Shown: positions 1 through 6,448, counted from the first letter of the stretch. The stretch is 9,158 bases of DNA from DATKYV01 sp035528275 (GCA_035528275.1 DATKYV010000355.1:1-9158), one strand, 5' to 3'. Translations and numbers: made by a program. The notes: generated from the sequence alone by a model not told the origin.

Positions 1-172
1 CTCGGGGCTGGCTGTCGAGAAAAACCTCTTCCGCCTTCCCATGGTGAAGTTTTTTCCTTGACATCCCCTTTCATAGAACTCCCCCGATCCATCCTCGGGG
101 CTGGCTGTCGAGAAAAACCTCTTCCGCCTTCCCATGGTGAAGTTTTTTCCTTGACATCCCCTTTCATAGAAC
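1..172. repeat. Tandem repeat, two copies, 93-bp period
   Basis: A 79-bp unit at 1-79 recurs at 94-172, apparently without mismatch. The copies are separated by a 14-bp linker at 80-93, giving a 93-bp period. The linker and the start of the second copy form a hairpin (CCCCGA at 82-87 with TCGGGG at 95-100). Inside each unit GAAAAAC (19-25 in copy 1) can pair imperfectly with GTTTTTTC (49-56). The window begins exactly at a unit boundary, so more copies may lie upstream. The unit has no open frame worth calling and contains TTGACA without a matching -10 box. The sequence after 172 diverges completely. Function unknown. Confidence 0.9.
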
Positions 173-399
173 ATCTTTAGTTTTTTCCGTTTCCTCCCCG
201 CCTCCGCCAGGATTATCGGTTGACACTCAGGCTGGATCGTCGCGCCCCCAACCCAAGGGTCGAGGCGTGGTTCGACCGACGAGGCGGGCTGGGAAAGCCA
301 TCGCCCAGCGAGGATAGGCTAGCATACTTGCCTACAGTCGTCAAGGGGGCGCGCGGAATGTTGGGTTGCCGAGGGTGGGGCGGCTTGCGGGGGATGGCC
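173..399. other. Intergenic spacer downstream of the protease gene
   Basis: No convincing gene is seen in these 227 bases. Two short hairpins are visible: GGTCGA at 258-263 with TCGACC at 272-277, and TAGGC at 315-319 with GCCTA at 330-334. Neither has a T-tract on the minus strand that would make it a clear terminator for the protease gene ending at 400. Open frames crossing this stretch continue antisense into the protease gene and look like high-GC shadows. Confidence 0.6.
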
Positions 400-1152
400 T
401 CACTGGCGGTGCCAGCGCACCCCGTGGCGTTCGAGCAGGGCGATGGCATGGCGGATCGACACCGCCACGGAATGCGAAGCGTTCCGCACATCCCGACCCA
501 CGACCACTCCCACCACTCCTCCCGAGGGAAGATAGACCGGGCTTCCACTGCTCCCGATTTCCAGGTGAATGTCGAATACGAGAGTCTCAGTTCCCGCTTC
601 GGCGGGTGGCGGCCGCACCACTCGAACAATGCGGCCGGAAACCTGCTTCGCCTGCCAAGAGAATTCCGGATGACCCAGCACGCGAATTTCATCACCCGCG
701 CCCACTTCCCTGTCGTCGAGGGGCGCGACCGGATAAATCTCACCCTCGGGCGGCGGACGCTCGGTTTTGAGCAGCGCCAGGTCGTGCTCCTCGTCCAGGG
801 CAACCACTTCGCAGGATACTGCTGTCGCCGCGTGCGCGTCCGGCCGGGCCAACTTCGCCACAATCTTCGCCTCAGGACTTCCCGCCAGGCAGCGCCGCGC
901 GTCTTCCACAACGTGTGCGTTGGTGAGGATGTAGCCCTCTTCGTTGACGAAGAATCCGGTCGCCGAGCAGGCGCGGTTCTTATCATCTTGGCCGGGGCCG
1001 ATGGCCAGCAGTTGCACAACCGCCGCCGCCATGCCACCGTAATCGTCAGACGCCGGTTGCGCCTGTGCCTGAGCCCAAGAAGGAAGGCAAAAGTCAAAGG
1101 GCAAAAGGCAAAGGGCAAAAGTGAAAACCCAGGACACCGAAAAAGCCCTCAT
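400..1152 (-). CDS. Exported trypsin-like serine protease (S1 family, no PDZ domain)
   Basis: A 250-residue chymotrypsin-fold protease, predicted to act outside the cytoplasm. The catalytic triad is readable: His80 in TNAHVV, Asp124 in EEHDLALLK and Ser202 in GSSGSP. This spacing fits the Trypsin_2/DegP-like catalytic domain, but the protein ends about 45 residues after the serine and so lacks the PDZ domains of true DegP/HtrA proteases. Residues 1-29 form a signal peptide (Arg2, hydrophobic stretch about 6-24, SWAQA cleavage region). Most of that hydrophobic core is encoded by a heptad-period DNA repeat (1086-1127), which is odd. The ATG overlaps the TGA of the upstream S23-type gene by 4 bp (ATGA), and AAGG lies 7 nt before the ATG, so translational coupling is likely. 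Substrate unknown. Family call is firm; the exact role is not. Confidence 0.88.
   Translation of the reverse strand: MRAFSVSWVFTFALCLLPFDFCLPSWAQAQAQPASDDYGGMAAAVVQLLAIGPGQDDKNRACSATGFFVNEEGYILTNAHVVEDARRCLAGSPEAKIVAKLARPDAHAATAVSCEVVALDEEHDLALLKTERPPPEGEIYPVAPLDDREVGAGDEIRVLGHPEFSWQAKQVSGRIVRVVRPPPAEAGTETLVFDIHLEIGSSGSPVYLPSGGVVGVVVGRDVRNASHSVAVSIRHAIALLERHGVRWHRQ
1086..1127. repeat. Heptad-period repeat inside protease signal-peptide codons
   Basis: Six consecutive 7-nt units of the type GGCAAAA (variants GTCAAAG, GGCAAAG, GTGAAAA) run without gaps through 1086-1127. On the minus strand they encode the Phe/Leu/Cys-rich core of the protease signal peptide. The 20 nt at 1087-1106 are the exact reverse complement of 1527-1546, on the other side of the S23-type gene. 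Confidence 0.85.
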
Positions 1153-1526
1153 TGCTCGACCTTGTCTGACTTGGTTTTGCCTTTGGCTGTGGCAACCGCC
1201 TTCGAGAGCATGGCACGCAACTGGTTTGATTCGTCGAGCAAACTCGCCATCCGGCCCGACGGGACTTTCCCAGCCCTGGCCAGGAGCCGGAGCCAGTAAT
1301 TCGACTCCCTCAACTCCTTCAAAGCAATTTGCAGCTTGTGAATAAAATCATCCTTGGACTCTGCGCCTTGCGCCTCTTCGTAGTTTGCCCCGGCGGACGT
1401 ACCGCTACGCAGGAGCTGGTCGCCAATTCGCCTTCCAACCGGCGTCTTGGGAAGTGATTCGACAAGCTTGATTATTCTTACGCCATACTCGAGAAGGCGT
1501 TCATTGAGGTTCCGCCGTTCTTCCAT
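1149..1526 (-). CDS. Four-helix bundle protein, S23 / 23S rRNA-intervening-sequence family
   Basis: A 125-residue, helix-rich, soluble protein. The family signature is clear at residues 35-52 (GDQLLRSGTSAGANYEEA), followed by the second conserved block KLQIALKELRESNYWLRLL (64-82). Members occur inside 23S rRNA intervening sequences of Leptospira and Coxiella and widely as free-standing genes. Their molecular role is not settled; they form pentameric helical bundles related to the Avd accessory protein of diversity-generating retroelements. Here it lies between ManD (51-nt gap upstream) and the protease (4-bp overlap downstream). The tail after residue 113 is Lys-rich and partly made of the same GGCAAAA-like units. 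The ATG at 1526 is preceded by AAAGGG, 5 nt away, inside the repeat at 1527-1568. No reverse transcriptase or variable repeat is nearby. Confidence 0.88.
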   Translation of the reverse strand: MEERRNLNERLLEYGVRIIKLVESLPKTPVGRRIGDQLLRSGTSAGANYEEAQGAESKDDFIHKLQIALKELRESNYWLRLLARAGKVPSGRMASLLDESNQLRAMLSKAVATAKGKTKSDKVEQ

Positions 1527-1568
1527 TTTTGCCCTTTGACTTTTGCTTTTTGCCTTTTGATTTGTAAT
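1527..1568. repeat. Heptad-period repeat upstream of the S23-type gene
   Basis: Five TTTTGCC-type heptads (TTTTGCC, CTTTGAC, TTTTGCT, TTTTGCC, TTTTGAT) and a degenerate sixth fill the gap between the ManD stop and the S23-type start. 1527-1546 is the perfect inverted copy of 1087-1106, so the two arms bracket a segment of about 460 bp. Read on the minus strand, its last unit places AAAGGG as a Shine-Dalgarno 5 nt before the ATG. Confidence 0.87.
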
Positions 1569-1577
1569 TCCCGTCTT

Positions 1578-2945
1578 CTACCAGTCCTGCACGCTGCCGT
1601 CTACGCGGCGCGCGGTAGGCAAGTACGCCCGCTTATAGGGATACTTCTTCGCCGCCTCTTCATTGACGTCGGTGCCGAGGCCCGGCGTGTCGTCCACGTC
1701 CATGTAGCCTTCCTTGAACGTGGGCCCGCCGGGGATGACCTCCCGAGTGACTTCCGGGAAGAAGACCATCTCCTGCACGCCGAAGTTGGGGATGGAGATA
1801 TCGACGTGAACGTTCGCGGCGTGGGTGGGCGGGCCGATGTCGGCCGGGCCGTGCCACGCAGTCTTCACCTGGAAGGCCTCGGCAAGCGCCGCCACCTTGC
1901 GCCCCGCCGTGATGCCGCCGATGTGCCCGAGGTCGCAGCGGATGTAATCGATCAACTGTTCGGTGATGAGCGGCACGCAGTCCCAGAGCGAATTGAAGAG
2001 CTCGCCCATAGCCAGCGGCGTGGTGGAATGCTGGCGAATGACGCGGAAACTTTCCTTGTGTTCGGGGCGCAGCAGGTCTTCAAGAAAGAAAAGATGATAC
2101 GGCTCGAGCTCGCGCGCCAGGCGCGCCGCGTCGATGGGGCCGAGCTTTTCGTGCGTATCGTGGAGGAGCTCGACTTCCTCGCCAAGTTTCGAGCGCAGAT
2201 GGTCGAAGAGCTTGGGGACGGTGCGCAGGTAAGGTCCGGGCTCGAACAACTCCGTCTGCGGCAGGCCGGCCTGCTGGTCCACGCGCCCGGCGGTTTCTTC
2301 GGATTTCCTTCGCGCCGAGGTGCCGTACGTTCCTTCCAGTCCAGGAAGCGCCACCTGGGCGCGCACGCACTTGAAGCCGCGCTCCATAGCGCGCCGGACG
2401 GCGTCTTCGACCTCGGCGAAATCCTTGCCGCTGGCGTGCGTGTAAGCGAGCGCGCCGATGCGCGTCCGCCCACCGAGCAGTTGATAGACCGGCATGCCCG
2501 CGCGCTTGCCCTTGATGTCCCAGAGCGCCAGGTCCACTCCGGCGACGGCGGTCATCTGCACGGGGCCGCTGCGCCAATAGGAACCGCGATAAAGATATTG
2601 ATAGATGTCTTCGATTTGCTCCGGATCGCGGCCGATGAGCAGCGGCGCGATGTGCTTTTCGAGCGCTGCGGCCACAGCCAGCTCGCGCCCGTTGAGCGTG
2701 GCATCGCCCACGCCGTAAAGTCCCGGCTCATTGGTGAGGATCTTGACCAGCACGTAGTTGCGGCCCGGACAGGTGACGATGACGCGCACGTCGGTGATCT
2801 TGAGCTTGGGCAGGCCGCGCGCGGGACCCGTGGGGGCTTGTGCGCCGAGTCCGGATTTTGCAGCCGCCAGCGGCCCGGCCAGCGCCGCCACGCCTGCGAG
2901 TTTCAAAAAGTTTCTCCGGCCAGATCTTCTTGATCGTGATGCCAT
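1578..2945 (-). CDS. Tat-exported enolase-superfamily dehydratase (ManD/RspA-like)
   Basis: A 455-residue member of the mandelate racemase/enolase superfamily, closest by motif to D-mannonate dehydratase (ManD, RspA-like). ManD enzymes dehydrate D-mannonate to 2-keto-3-deoxygluconate; related members are inactive or use D-gluconate. Mg2+ ligands are readable as Asp263 (HDTH), Glu289 (LED) and Glu315 (GEL), with His265, His365 (WHGP) and Glu392. Arg195 and Tyr207 keep the 12-residue spacing of the ManD Arg-Tyr dyad, and Trp455 is the last residue, as in characterised ManD. The loop between Tyr207 and Asp263 is about five residues longer. The N-terminus has a Tat signal (GRRNFLK at 9-15, hydrophobic 16-29), unusual for a family normally cytoplasmic. 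GGAGG lies 5 nt before the ATG. It is first in the minus-strand run. Fold is certain, substrate inferred. Confidence 0.9.
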   Translation of the reverse strand: MASRSRRSGRRNFLKLAGVAALAGPLAAAKSGLGAQAPTGPARGLPKLKITDVRVIVTCPGRNYVLVKILTNEPGLYGVGDATLNGRELAVAAALEKHIAPLLIGRDPEQIEDIYQYLYRGSYWRSGPVQMTAVAGVDLALWDIKGKRAGMPVYQLLGGRTRIGALAYTHASGKDFAEVEDAVRRAMERGFKCVRAQVALPGLEGTYGTSARRKSEETAGRVDQQAGLPQTELFEPGPYLRTVPKLFDHLRSKLGEEVELLHDTHEKLGPIDAARLARELEPYHLFFLEDLLRPEHKESFRVIRQHSTTPLAMGELFNSLWDCVPLITEQLIDYIRCDLGHIGGITAGRKVAALAEAFQVKTAWHGPADIGPPTHAANVHVDISIPNFGVQEMVFFPEVTREVIPGGPTFKEGYMDVDDTPGLGTDVNEEAAKKYPYKRAYLPTARRVDGSVQDW

Positions 2946-2950
2946 GGGTG

Positions 2951-2955
2951 CCTCC
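2951..2955 (-). promoter_or_regulatory. Shine-Dalgarno of the ManD-like gene
   Basis: GGAGG on the minus strand, 5 nt upstream of the ATG at 2945. It supports this start and thereby the inclusion of the Tat signal in the protein. Confidence 0.75.
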
Positions 2956-2980
2956 AGGATTTTGCTCGATTGTCCGGGGG

Positions 2981-2986
2981 ATTCTA
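2981..2986 (-). promoter_or_regulatory. Candidate -10 box for the ManD-like gene
   Basis: TAGAAT on the minus strand, 36-41 nt upstream of the start codon. The same hexamer sits before the beta-helix and PEGA genes. No recognisable -35 box lies 16-18 nt further upstream, so this is only a candidate. Confidence 0.3.
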
Positions 2987-3211
2987 CCGCTTCGCGGGCA
3001 GGTAGGGGAGGAAGTTTGAGGGATCGCGCAAGCTCAAGCCGCAGATTTCAACCACAGGTCTATACGGCATTCCCATTCGCGACGAAATCGAGCTGGAACT
3101 CACGCTGTAAGATACCCGCCACTTCTCGATCAGACCAAAAATCCCTCACGAAAAAACGGCCGTTGTTGCCTCCGTTTCGTACACCCGAAGATTCCCCCGC
3201 AAAATTTCCGG

Positions 3212-3220
3212 TGGTATGAT
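3212..3220 (+). promoter_or_regulatory. Extended -10 promoter of the CBS-domain gene
   Basis: TGGTATGAT matches an extended -10 element (TGnTATAAT) with one mismatch. No good -35 box precedes it, as often seen with extended -10 promoters. Transcription would begin near 3227, about 60 nt before the ATG at 3289. That argues against the in-frame TTG at 3220 as a start. Confidence 0.5.
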
Positions 3221-3275
3221 TGGCCACGAACGGTGCAACCGACTTCCGAGGGGCTGGGTTCACGCGGCGGCTCGC

Positions 3276-3282
3276 GGGGAGG
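3276..3282 (+). promoter_or_regulatory. Shine-Dalgarno of the CBS-domain gene
   Basis: GGGGAGG with 6 nt to the ATG at 3289. It decides the start in favour of this ATG over the upstream TTG, which has no such site. Confidence 0.7.
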
Positions 3283-3288
3283 CGTCCC

Positions 3289-3804
3289 ATGAAGAAGCAG
3301 AAACGCAAGCAGACCGGCAAAGCGCCGAAAGTCAGGGTGACGGCTAAGGAAGTCATGAACCCGTCGGTGGAGACGGTGCGCGACGACCTCACGGTTCAGG
3401 AGCTGGCCGCTTTTCTTACCGAGAAGGAAATCACCGGGGCGCCGGTGGTGAACGAGCGCGGCAAACTGGTGGGTGTGGTTTCCGCCATGGATATCGTTGA
3501 AAATGCCGCGGAGGGCGCGGACTTCGTTCCTGGCGGCGAGAGCGGCCCCCATGTCCGCCAGGATGTGCGAGAGCACATCAATCCGGGCGACCTGCGCCGC
3601 ATGCACGTTGAGAATTCCGGGCTGCAGGTGCGCGAAATCATGACCCCCACGGTTTTCACCATTCCCGAGGACACTCCAGTCGAGAAGATTGCCCAGACGA
3701 TGATTTCCGGACGCGTTCACCGCTTGCTGGTGACGCGGCGCGGCCGCATGGTGGGCATCGTCACCACACTGGATCTGCTGAAGCTTCTAGTCGGAAAGAA
3801 ATGA
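3289..3804 (+). CDS. Two-CBS-domain protein
   Basis: A 171-residue cytoplasmic protein consisting of a Lys/Arg-rich N-terminus (1-14) and a tandem CBS pair (Bateman module). CBS1 spans about 17-73 (VTAKEVMNPSVETV to LVGVVSAMDIV). CBS2 spans about 111-171 (LQVREIMTPTVFTI to MVGIVTTLDLLKLL). Such pairs bind adenine nucleotides such as AMP, ATP or S-adenosylmethionine and usually report energy state to a partner. No enzymatic or membrane domain is attached, so the partner is unknown. A 37-residue linker between the domains carries Gly and acidic residues. It stands alone, divergent from the ManD-like gene and convergent with the beta-helix gene. The frame stays open back to a TTG at 3220, but the Shine-Dalgarno and the predicted promoter favour the ATG at 3289. 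Confidence 0.9.
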   Translation: MKKQKRKQTGKAPKVRVTAKEVMNPSVETVRDDLTVQELAAFLTEKEITGAPVVNERGKLVGVVSAMDIVENAAEGADFVPGGESGPHVRQDVREHINPGDLRRMHVENSGLQVREIMTPTVFTIPEDTPVEKIAQTMISGRVHRLLVTRRGRMVGIVTTLDLLKLLVGKK

Positions 3805-3816
3805 GAAGGCCGTGGA

Positions 3817-3848
3817 CCGGCGGTGCGGACGCTCTCCTCCCGCGCCGG
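3817..3848. terminator. Weak hairpin between convergent CBS and beta-helix genes
   Basis: CCGGCG (3817-3822) and CGCCGG (3843-3848) form a 6-bp GC stem around a 20-nt loop, 13 bp after the CBS stop. No clean T-tract follows on either strand. It is the best terminator candidate in the 97-bp convergent gap, but weak. Confidence 0.25.
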
Positions 3849-3901
3849 CTGCTTTGCAGGAAGGACCTCGCCGCAGTCGTAACTTTCCCAACCTCGGATG
3901 A

Positions 3902-5683
3902 CTATTTCTGTTCGGCCCCAATGTCAGGACGCGCGCCTTCCGGGACCTGGTTTCCCCAGAAATCGCGGCCGCCGTTCTGCCTGATGGGAATCCCCGCGTG
4001 GATACACGGCGAGCCATCCTTGAGCTTGTAGCCTTCGAGGGAATCAAACCCGAACTTGCCGCTGCCGGGTGCAATTAGCATCGGGTCCGACGTGATCGCC
4101 TTGGAATCACCAGGTGGGTTTTGGTGATTGCCGTAGAAGACGTTGCGTTCGAAAACGTTGTTTTTGCTTCGCCCGAATCCCGGCTTGACATTATAGGTAC
4201 CGTCATCGTTGCGGCTGACGCCGTGGCTGTAGCGGCCCTCCCCTTCCACATAGAAAATGTTGTTTTTCACGTGAATGCCGTCGGACCAGCCGACATAGTC
4301 CGTGTACAGGAACAGGTCTACGACCAGGCCCTTCCCAACGTAGAAGACATTATTGTAGATTCTGGCGTCTTCGACCGGGCCGGTGATATGAAAGATCCGG
4401 GCGCGATCGTTCTGACTGATGTTGTAACGGACTACCGTTCCCGTGTTTCCGGCGCTTTGGGGAAATTTGTGGGCGATATCGAAAACATAGACCACGACCA
4501 TAACCACCGCCAGGAGCCCGACACCTGCCAGCAGGAATGAGAGCATCCGCCATTTCATCCTTTGCGCTCCCAGCGCCACCAGAAAACACACCGCTGCCAC
4601 GGCGAGAAACAAACGCATTCCCAGGCTGCGGAAATCACCGCTGGTGCAGAGCAACATGAAGCCGCCGTCGTTGTCGTGGCTGTAGTTGTACTGAAAGATT
4701 GTGTCGCGGCAGTTGCCGTCGGAATCGAAGGCCTGGCCGTCGCGCGTGCCTCTGAATTCGCTCACCTCGTTGAACTGGATAACGGTGCCGTCGGAACTCC
4801 AGGGCCAGATGCCCGCTGAATAATCCGGCGCGCGCTGACCGCCTTTGTACAGGCGGTTGTGCTCGACCAGCGCGCCCTCGCATCCCCAAACCTTGATGCC
4901 GTCGCCGCCGATGTCTTCCAGAAGATTGTTACGAATTACGACATTCAGGCTGGGAAACCAAAGTCGGCGGTCATCATATAGACTGTAGCCGCAGATTCCG
5001 TTCCGGTCGGTGCGAAGGAGATGGCAGCCCTCGATCAGCAAGTCGTCGAAGCGGCTACGGGTGTCCTTCCCGCCGTTTTCCCAGACGATGCCCTGACCTT
5101 CACCCTTATCCTTGATTACCCAGCCATTGACGTCGTGGACGAAGAGATTTTTGAGGTGGATGTGGCGCATCGTGCCGAAGTCCCACGCCCGGACGCGCAC
5201 CCCGTAACGAAACTTGTCGCGCGTTTTCCCTTGGTTGGTGAGTTCGAGATTGCTCACTTCCCAGTATTCCTGATTCTCGAGCAGCAGGGCTTCATTGAAC
5301 CGTCCCTCGGCGGTGATCAGGGGTTTCGCGCCCTCACCGTACACATCGATGACAATCGGCGCGCCTTCGTTCCCTGAGCCTTTCGGTGCGAGCCGCCCCT
5401 CGTACCGGCTTCCAGCTTTGAAGAGAATTCTGTCGCCGGGCGCAAAGACAGTGTTGTTGACGCGAGCGAGGGACTTCCAAGCGCTGTTCGGCGCCGTCCC
5501 GCTGTTTTGATCATCGCCGGTCGCTGCATCAAGGTAATAAGTTGTCGCGCCCGGTGAGGAAAGAGCTGGCTCCGTTTCTGCCATGCCTCGACCCCCGCCC
5601 TCCGGGAACACGGAAAGCCCAATCAGCAGGGCGAAGGCGATCCGAACTATCCACCTGAGTTTCAAGACGGTTTGATCAGTCAT
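3902..5683 (-). CDS. Exported right-handed parallel beta-helix protein with internal transmembrane hairpin
   Basis: A 593-residue protein. Residues 8-36 are a signal peptide or anchor (LKLRWIVRIAFALLIGLSVF core). Residues 48-95 (TYYLDAATGDDQNSGT...PGDRILFKAGSRYEG) are the typical entry motif of secreted beta-helix polysaccharide-active proteins. Coil repeats with NN ladders follow (VVIRNNLLEDI, VIQFNEVSEF, RIYNNVFYVG, HVKNNIFYVE), and the protein ends with DFWGNQVPEGARPDIGAEQK, a common C-terminal signature of the fold. Odd feature: residues about 350-413 (4445-4636) interrupt the helix between DGGFMLLC and TVVRYNISQND with two hydrophobic segments (355-374, 379-401) joined by a basic RMKWR loop. 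AGGAGG lies 4 nt before the ATG. The likely role is binding or cleaving a polysaccharide at the envelope; no catalytic residues can be assigned. Confidence 0.85.
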   Translation of the reverse strand: MTDQTVLKLRWIVRIAFALLIGLSVFPEGGGRGMAETEPALSSPGATTYYLDAATGDDQNSGTAPNSAWKSLARVNNTVFAPGDRILFKAGSRYEGRLAPKGSGNEGAPIVIDVYGEGAKPLITAEGRFNEALLLENQEYWEVSNLELTNQGKTRDKFRYGVRVRAWDFGTMRHIHLKNLFVHDVNGWVIKDKGEGQGIVWENGGKDTRSRFDDLLIEGCHLLRTDRNGICGYSLYDDRRLWFPSLNVVIRNNLLEDIGGDGIKVWGCEGALVEHNRLYKGGQRAPDYSAGIWPWSSDGTVIQFNEVSEFRGTRDGQAFDSDGNCRDTIFQYNYSHDNDGGFMLLCTSGDFRSLGMRLFLAVAAVCFLVALGAQRMKWRMLSFLLAGVGLLAVVMVVVYVFDIAHKFPQSAGNTGTVVRYNISQNDRARIFHITGPVEDARIYNNVFYVGKGLVVDLFLYTDYVGWSDGIHVKNNIFYVEGEGRYSHGVSRNDDGTYNVKPGFGRSKNNVFERNVFYGNHQNPPGDSKAITSDPMLIAPGSGKFGFDSLEGYKLKDGSPCIHAGIPIRQNGGRDFWGNQVPEGARPDIGAEQK

Positions 5684-5687
5684 GGTT

Positions 5688-5693
5688 CCTCCT
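5688..5693 (-). promoter_or_regulatory. Shine-Dalgarno of the beta-helix gene
   Basis: AGGAGG on the minus strand, 4 nt upstream of the ATG at 5683. It is a strong site that fixes the start and therefore includes the N-terminal signal segment. Confidence 0.75.
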
Positions 5694-5705
5694 GCAGGTC
5701 AGGCC

Positions 5706-5733
5706 ATTCTAATCAAGCATCCGGGAAGACCAA
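5706..5733 (-). promoter_or_regulatory. Candidate promoter of the beta-helix gene
   Basis: On the minus strand, TTGGTC (5733-5728) and TAGAAT (5711-5706) are separated by 16 nt. Transcription would start near 5699, leaving a leader of about 16 nt that contains the Shine-Dalgarno. The same two hexamers, 18 nt apart, precede the PEGA gene. Confidence 0.45.
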
Positions 5734-5778
5734 GAGGAATCCGGCCCCGCGGCAGTCATTTGTGGACAATTCTGCTGT

Positions 5779-5812
5779 TTCGTGTGCGGGAGTGGACAAC
5801 CTCACCCACGAA
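5779..5812. terminator. Possible hairpin after the PEGA gene
   Basis: TTCGTG (5779-5784) and CACGAA (5807-5812) pair around an imperfect GC-rich inner region, 19 nt downstream of the PEGA stop on the minus strand. There is no T-tract. It may end the PEGA transcript or be incidental. Confidence 0.25.
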
Positions 5813-5830
5813 CAAGATGCGGGCTTCGTT

Positions 5831-6448
5831 TCACTCTGTGGCAAGGACCTGTTGGCGAGGCTTGGACTCCGCCCGTGCGACTGATTTCAACCGAATCTCC
5901 AACTGCTGGAGCACGGGCTCCTCCACGTGCAACACGGTCTCGGAAGGTTCGTATCCGGGGGCTTCGACGCGCAGTGTGTGCTCGCCGACGGGGAGTTGAA
6001 TGGGGCCCAGGTAATCCGCGCGGCCCACGTAGATTCCATCAAGAGTGATCCGCGTGTTCAGGGGATTGGTCACGAGCAACAGCGTGGTTACGGATTCCTT
6101 AGGGTAGCCGGAAGATGGATTGTATCCGGCTTGGCGAGGATCGGCTGTGGGATAAGGTTCAGCCCACCAATAATTCGGCAAATAAGGAACGGCGGGTGGA
6201 ATGGTCGGCACATTCACAAACGGCGAATAGAACCCACCCAAGCCATAGTAGCCGAAAGGGCCGTAAGAGGGGTAGAAGTAAGGTCGAACGTATCCCCCGA
6301 AATAGCTCCCGCCGGAGGCAGGCGCTTGCCCGATGTGCGCAGAGGCTCCCTCAGGGGGGGCGGCTTGAGCCCGCGGGCCCGCCAGGAAGACGAGCCCCAT
6401 CGCCAGGAGAGCCAGAGGTAGAGACCGACACGCTTTGGTGCGACGCAT
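5831..6448 (-). CDS. Exported PEGA-domain protein
   Basis: A 205-residue exported protein. Residues 1-29 form a signal peptide (MRRTK, hydrophobic 9-23, AQA cleavage near 27-29). Residues 46-115 are a low-complexity Gly/Tyr/Pro/Phe-rich region (GGYVRPYFYPSYGPFGYYGLGG). A PEGA domain spans about 121-188 (TLLLVTNPLNTRITLDGIYVG to LPVGEHTLRVEAPGYEP and QQLEIRLKS). PEGA domains are small beta-sandwiches of surface proteins that probably bind other proteins or glycans. No lipobox Cys follows the signal, so it is likely periplasmic or secreted. It lies 147 bp upstream of the beta-helix gene on the same strand; each has its own promoter candidate. Its Shine-Dalgarno is inside a hairpin and its promoter overlaps a palindrome, suggesting regulated expression. 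Molecular role unknown. Confidence 0.88.
   Translation of the reverse strand: MRRTKACRSLPLALLAMGLVFLAGPRAQAAPPEGASAHIGQAPASGGSYFGGYVRPYFYPSYGPFGYYGLGGFYSPFVNVPTIPPAVPYLPNYWWAEPYPTADPRQAGYNPSSGYPKESVTTLLLVTNPLNTRITLDGIYVGRADYLGPIQLPVGEHTLRVEAPGYEPSETVLHVEEPVLQQLEIRLKSVARAESKPRQQVLATE

Larger units (their letters stand above)
2946..3288. other. Intergenic spacer between divergent ManD-like and CBS genes
   Basis: This 343-bp stretch separates divergently transcribed genes and should hold both promoters (see 2981-2986 and 3212-3220). A perfect 10-bp palindrome AACGGCCGTT lies at 3155-3164. Open frames cross the spacer on both strands, but none has a good ribosome binding site or a recognisable protein, so no gene is called. 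Confidence 0.6.

Noticed and set aside
58..156. TTGACA in each repeat unit as a promoter
   Set aside because: No -10-like hexamer lies 16-18 nt downstream in either copy, and no plus-strand gene follows.
1..172. CRISPR array
   Set aside because: Units of 79 bp with a 14-bp linker do not fit CRISPR repeat and spacer sizes, and no cas gene is present.
213..1299. Open frames on both strands overlapping the protease gene
   Set aside because: The protease frame has a full catalytic triad and signal peptide. The others are Arg/Pro-rich with no domain and no ribosome site.
1149..1526. Diversity-generating retroelement, because S23 resembles Avd
   Set aside because: No reverse transcriptase, template repeat or variable repeat target is visible in the window, and the sequence matches the general S23 family.
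1087..1546. 23S rRNA intervening sequence in place
   Set aside because: No rRNA sequence flanks the S23-type gene; both neighbours are protein-coding.
1536..2933. Long plus-strand open frame of 465 codons
   Set aside because: It lies antisense to the ManD-like gene, whose active-site motifs are unmistakable. The plus-strand product is Arg/Ala/Gly-rich with no recognisable motif, typical of a high-GC shadow, and its first residues come from the heptad repeat.
3220..3288. TTG start adding 23 residues to the CBS protein
   Set aside because: There is no Shine-Dalgarno, it overlaps the predicted -10 box, and the ATG at 3289 has GGGGAGG at ideal spacing.
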